Assembly: GCA_963277665.1 (NCBI GenBank)
Contig: OY728165.1
Span: 1,155,090,050 to 1,155,154,049 of the forward strand
DNA: 64,000 nucleotides
Direction: 5' to 3'
Origin: Viscum album
Taxonomy: Eukaryota; Streptophyta; Magnoliopsida; Santalales; Viscaceae
The position numbers and the translations under genes are program-made. A model generated the notes under the pieces. That model saw nothing but the letters and a program-made list of their open reading frames with translations. It was not told where the DNA came from and did no database searches. This document shows, one piece after another, positions 59,501 to 64,000 of the stretch. The first letter of the stretch is position 1. The number at the start of each line of letters is the position of its first letter.

Positions 59501-60600
59501 CTATCACCTACATGTGGCACCATGGGGTCCAAAAATCGACCCAAAGATGCCTATGGTCTAAAATGTATCAACCAATAAGGCTATTACACGTTTTAGGGTA
59601 ATTTAATATTATTATAATATTATTTTTTAACCCTTATTTACCGAATTTACCCTTAACCATGGTAAATAAAATATTTACCGCAGTAATTATTCAATATTTC
59701 TAAAAATAAAAGTTACCTATTTACAAAATTTGGACATCCTGATTCCAAATTTGGAATACATTTTTCTAAATTCAAAACACATAAGTGGCAGAAATTAATT
59801 TAAAATTAATTCCTGCTGTCAAAACAAAAAAGCGTGTTTTTAAGAGATAATAACTATCAAAAGATTGACACTTATTTATGTTCAGTTTAATTGTAAAATT
59901 ATTTCCAATGACCAAGATTATATTAAATGGTAAAAATATATTCTAAATATACTTTAAAACCACCCAAATTCATAATTTATCACTATTAATTATCTTGATT
60001 CAAAAAGTTGTTTTTAATTAAAATTTCGTAATTTTCACTATTCATCAAAATATGAAAGTTATCCGAAAAGTACCAAAATTTCACCTTAGGATAAATTCGA
60101 TACTCCGAATCCAAAAATGATGTCCATTTTGAGAGATAAAATTTATAAAATTTTAAAATGTAGGTATTATTATTCATAACAGCTTGTTTGATTGGTTGTG
60201 GTGTGTTAGAACTCGAAGTTGCGTACAACACACGCTACTGTATTATTCAAAGGAAAGCGTACCGTGGAAGCTTGGGATGTTTCATTTTAATTTTTTTTGA
60301 TGTCCTCATTTAGTCAAAATATTAAAATATTGTATTTAAAAATGTTTCACTATTAAAAGTTGATAAAAGTGCAATACTGAAATGGAATCTGTTCTTGCGT
60401 TATGTCTAAGAAACTCATAATATGGATTCTAAAATTATACGGATTATATAAAGTTTAAAATTTAGTTAATACTATAAATAACCTTTTTTTAATGGCTTTT
60501 TTTGGTATTTCATGGTGTGATTGAACTCTGTGCTGCGTGTAGTGCAAGTTATTGAATTATTTTGAAGAAATAACACACTATGAAATCTTGGGGTGTTTCA
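56513..60600 (-). repeat. Element B 5' LTR
   Basis: 4,088 bp, collinear with 50,316-54,405. TATA box at 58,694-58,700 (minus). The second head-like module ends at 60,284, again 316 bp from the LTR edge. The sense start reads TGAAACACCCC, where the 3' LTR has TGTAACACCCC: one substitution at the third base. Short ORFs here (57,174-57,437; 58,362-58,556; 59,986-60,231) have degenerate partners in the other LTR. Confidence 0.93.
58694..58700 (-). promoter_or_regulatory. TATA box of the B 5' LTR (promoter of element B)
   Basis: Sense reading CCCCTCTTATAAAAGGGCAC. This copy would drive full-length B RNA leftwards on the minus strand. Confidence 0.7.
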
Positions 60601-60605
60601 CTCCA
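60601..60605. repeat. Target-site duplication of element B, right copy
   Basis: CTCCA, identical to 50,311-50,315. Confidence 0.93.
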
Positions 60606-60864
60606 ATTTAATGGATATGTTATATCAATAACTTTTAAAGTATAAAATTTTCATAATACATCATTGTTCGTTTAAACTCTATGTTGCATGTTTTATGCAC
60701 TATAAAACATAATTTTATTTTAAATATTATGTTGTTAAAAAATAACTCTAATTAGAGTGATAGAACCTCAACCATATATTAATAAGAATTTGGATTCATG
60801 CACTCCATGAAAATATTCCATTTAAAAGTTTATATTTGTGCAAGTTGTGTATTGGGGTGTGAAA
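60606..60864 (-). repeat. Q 5' LTR-like repeat, right part
   Basis: Continuation of the Q arm split by B. Its end is tentatively placed at a GGGGTGTGAAA string (60,854-60,864), matching GGGTTTACA at 44,761-44,769, but similarity is weak beyond about 60,730. Confidence 0.4.
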
Positions 60865-63800
60865 TATTGTAATAAAAACAATATAGAAATACAATAATGT
60901 ATTTATCCAATACACACCTGAGAACCCTTGAACATAATCTAGATCATGTTACATTTACAAAGACATCTCATTGTGGTGTTTCATCACTCGGATGCAAAAT
61001 TTGAACTGTAATTATCATAATAAACCAATCTATATATACAAATTCAAACCACCTCCAAATTGTGATGACCCAAAAATATACAAGGTGTTACACTGGAACA
61101 TGGATAAGATTTTTTTAGAGGTAGTATAGAAAAACAATTCTTTCCATGACATTATAAAATTTTTTGAGTGAGTATAGCCTAATCTATATTATTTTTTCAT
61201 ATATTTTAGTTATATTTTTTTTATTCTAAAAATATTGTGGTTAAAGGGATAATCCATGTTTAAAATTTAAAAAATAATTACTTTTTGATTCTAGAATATG
61301 TTGTAAGTGGATTCTATATTTTATAAATATCATCATATTTTTTTAAAATTCACAAAAAATGATGTCATGAAAAAAGAATATTGTGAAGCATTTTATATGA
61401 AATCATTCGTATTGATCAATATTTTATTTTCACACAACATGGACTATAAAATCATTGATGTATGGATGACTACCAAACAAATATAAACATCACCTGATAC
61501 ACATGGTATGTTAAATAATTTTTAAAAAACGTTTCTATAATAACGTCTTTTAAATTTGATAGTCATTGGAATATAATAATAAATATCATGTAAATTATTT
61601 CATCATTATCAAGATTTAGTAGGAATTAGTAAACCTAATATTCATAGATCTATAGGTGGAAATGTTGTTTCTTTCATTATAGATAAAATCAAGGGATTTA
61701 TTAAATACAAGGGATATAAAATAAATAGGTTGGATCAACATATCTTTTTTTAGAAATTGATAATCTAATTATAAATGAAGAGATTCAATAATATTATAAC
61801 TATTAATTTATCATAAATTCATAGAGTGTATAAGGTAAGGGACATTCCACTTCATGGAATGTTAACAATAAATCTAATGAAAGAATTATATGATATAATA
61901 TCTCTACTAAAGGTCATCGCTTAAAAAAAATTATATATAGTAATACCATATAAAGAATATTTTTTTGGGAAAAGAGTTAATTCTATAAGATATTATTCTT
62001 TTAGATCCTCCACAAATCCTATTTTAGAAGATCTAAGAGTTATAATTTTATGTGCCTCCAGTATTCTCAAGTAATTCATTATGGAGTTTTTTGTTTAATA
62101 TCAGAATACATCCAAAAATAATAGTATGATAAATTAAACACATGGATTATGTTTCATGGTATATCTTTAAAATATTGAAACTATTAACATAACTACACCT
62201 CCCATAATTTCGCATTAACACCTGACTTATTACATAAGTTTTCACAATATTCTAACCAAACGTTATAGAGGAATATTTTCTTTTGGAATTAGGTTCATTC
62301 TATAATAAATTTAAATATAAAGGCATAATCTTATTTTATATCAACCTTAATATACACACACATTAAAATACAAGTTATTACCTTGCGGCATACATAAGAA
62401 TGGGGGGAGATATAATGGCCATTATTGGAATGAACATGGAATAACATGAATAAGGTAATACATGTTATAAAATAATCAAATCAATGTGGGAATAAAAGTA
62501 GAGATAAAAATAAACATGAATAAAAATACATGATATTTCTTGATAAAAATAATATGGGAAATGTAGAAACAAAAGAAAAAAACTAAATCATAAATATATG
62601 TCATAGATAATTTCTAATAAATCATGATGAAAAAATTACCATAAAGTAATCAGGTTCACTCCATTTCCCAAAATTATTTCTTATGACACTAAACATTATC
62701 CTATTATTTGGTGCACTTTCTAATTTTGGGTGCAACAATCACTTATATTTCATTCCCATAATTAGGTGTTCAACATAAAACAAAACACATGGATTCATTC
62801 ATCATAATATGTGATTCAATGATAAAGGAGTGTGGAATAAATAAATTAATAACAAAATTCAAGTACATATATGTTTATAAAGAAAAAATAATTTTATCGT
62901 AAACTGATATCATATTTAATACACCATTATTTTGGTATGGAAAATCATGCTGAAATATCAGCAGCATAATAATGTTACAAATAATTCATAAAATGCATTG
63001 AGGAGAGGTAAATTTGAATGTCCTCATTTGTACATGAAATTTTCACTAATAGTTACATGGAAATATAGATACAATCAATAGGGATTGGAATTATAAGTCA
63101 TTAGATAATAATGAAATGTGAATTATAAAGAGGAAGTGAGGATCCCTTATCTGATTGTGTGACTAAAAATTAATGGTAGGAGATTCGTGAGTGAAAGGGG
63201 AAACTTTAGAGTACTCTAGAGGGGGGAGGTAATATTATTGAAATTATACTATTATTTCTTGTTAATATAATTGGGATGTGTGGTGAGTTTCTATTGGAAA
63301 TGTGTAACGATTTCTTTTATATTTCTAAAACATTTGTTCTTGACTTTATTTAAGAAAATACCCAAAACCACAAAACCTCTCCTATATTTTCCCTTGGTTT
63401 TTGTGAAATAATAATGTTTTCTATTTTTTATTATTTTATTTGTATAACATAATAAAATATCCCTTTTGATTTTGTAAAAGGGAGTCATACTATTAGTGAA
63501 ATGATTTGAAAATATAAAAAATATTTTAATGGTTTTGGTGTATTGATAAAGGCCTTATAAAACTAAAAATTACATAAAATTACATTATTTTAAAATTAAA
63601 AATATATTTGGTTTTCAATATAATTTTTTCTATTTATAAAATAATATTTGGATCCATATGATGTAATAATACACAATATATATCTACACGCTATTTAATT
63701 TTCACATAAAAATTGGACTTTCTGGGAAAATTATAAAAAATTAATGGAGGAATAATTTTGAAATTTTTATTCATAAAATAATTTTAATTATTAAAAATAA

Positions 63801-64000
63801 TTATATAAATATGTTCTTTATAACTTTTAAAATTCTAATCATCAATTATTGTTAAATGCTATTTTTTTAAACAATAATAGTTCTTAAGCCCTTATAAAAA
63901 TTATATATTAATTAAAAATAATTATTTCATAATATAATCTTGATCATAATTATTTAGTGAACATATTTTAAAAAAAAATTATTTATTTCAAAAATCCATT
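60865..64000. other. Unassigned AT-rich stretch
   Basis: No gene, terminal repeat or family similarity could be established. GGTGTTACACTGGAACATGG at 61,083-61,102 faintly resembles an LTR end followed by a primer site, but nothing around it supports this. The 65-residue minus ORF at 63,291-63,488 is Lys/Phe-rich and looks like a chance frame. Confidence 0.4.

Larger units (their letters stand above)
50316..60600 (-). mobile_element. Element B: full-length LARD-like retrotransposon, same family as A
   Basis: 10,285 bp with LTRs of 4,090 and 4,088 bp, a perfect 5-bp TSD, a primer site and polypurine tract in the right places, and a 2,107-bp interior. In sampled stretches the LTRs differ at about one position in thirty, so this is among the youngest insertions here. 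LTRs and interior align with A along their length on the opposite strand. There is no pol gene; enzymes must come from elsewhere. It lies in the right-hand LTR-like arm of Q. Confidence 0.93.
40830..60864 (-). mobile_element. Element Q: ancient relative of A and B, carrying B as an insert
   Basis: Two collinear repeats of about 4 kb (40,830-44,769, and 47,115-50,310 continued at 60,606-60,864) flank about 2.3 kb. The dimensions match A and B. Q also shares sequence with the B LTR. Around 43,210-43,395 a CTTCTTC block, a TGATCAATATAA block, a TATTTGGACAGTT block and CCCTTTTATAAG follow one another as their counterparts do in B (52,330-52,510). The GTACG-type blocks are recognisable at 42,830 and 43,010 though their CpGs are gone. 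Orientation minus, as B. Limits approximate; no coding motif found. Confidence 0.55.

Noticed and set aside
61083..61102. GGTGTTACACTGGAACATGG as an LTR end plus primer site
   Set aside because: No matching LTR start, partner repeat or downstream retroelement sequence was found.

Overview
The window reads as repeat-rich nuclear DNA of a large plant genome. It is very AT-rich, contains no convincing host gene, and consists mainly of LTR retrotransposons stacked inside one another. Nearly all recognisable coding sequence is Ty3/gypsy. Where lineage markers survive (C-terminal chromodomain, initiator-Met-tRNA-like primer site, a GAGGACG block before the 3' LTR) they point to the chromovirus branch, most like the Tekay/Del clade. 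No rRNA, functional tRNA, organellar insert or CRISPR was seen.

Layout, left to right. (1) 1-30,620: a very old minus-strand gypsy chromovirus, here called Z. It is known from eroded integrase, GPY, chromodomain, reverse transcriptase and Gag motifs and from a diverged LTR pair at the two ends. (2) 2,746-25,435: element A, plus strand, inserted in Z. It has LTRs of about 4.24 kb around only 2.3 kb of interior, so it looks like a LARD (large retrotransposon derivative), with just a Gag remnant and an antisense tRNA-derived SINE-like segment inside. (3) 12,389-24,266: a chromovirus, here called T1, inserted in the 3' LTR of A with a perfect 5-bp target duplication. It keeps the full gag-PR-RT-RH-IN-chromodomain order but carries at least ten premature stops and two frameshifts. 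Its 3.3-3.4 kb LTRs hold a GC-rich array of a 13-bp unit. This is a three-level nest.

(4) 33,000-40,560: a direct-repeat pair (P) of about 2 kb each, type unknown. (5) 40,830-60,864: Q, an old minus-strand relative of A with LTR-like arms of about 4 kb. (6) 50,316-60,600: element B, minus strand, a much younger full-length member of the A family, inserted in the right-hand Q arm with perfect TSD ctcca. (7) The remaining stretches (30.6-33 kb, the interiors of P and Q, 60.9-64 kb) are AT-rich and unassigned.

None of the elements looks autonomous today. T1 probably encoded a full enzyme set when it inserted. A, B and Q lack pol and must have relied on enzymes from a relative; their primer site, GAGGACG block and leader motifs suggest a Tekay-like helper. 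Order by apparent decay: Z, P and Q oldest, A intermediate, T1 and B youngest. Divergence figures are by eye. No new non-transposon system was found; the most unusual material is the architecture of the A/B/Q family and the LTR array of T1.
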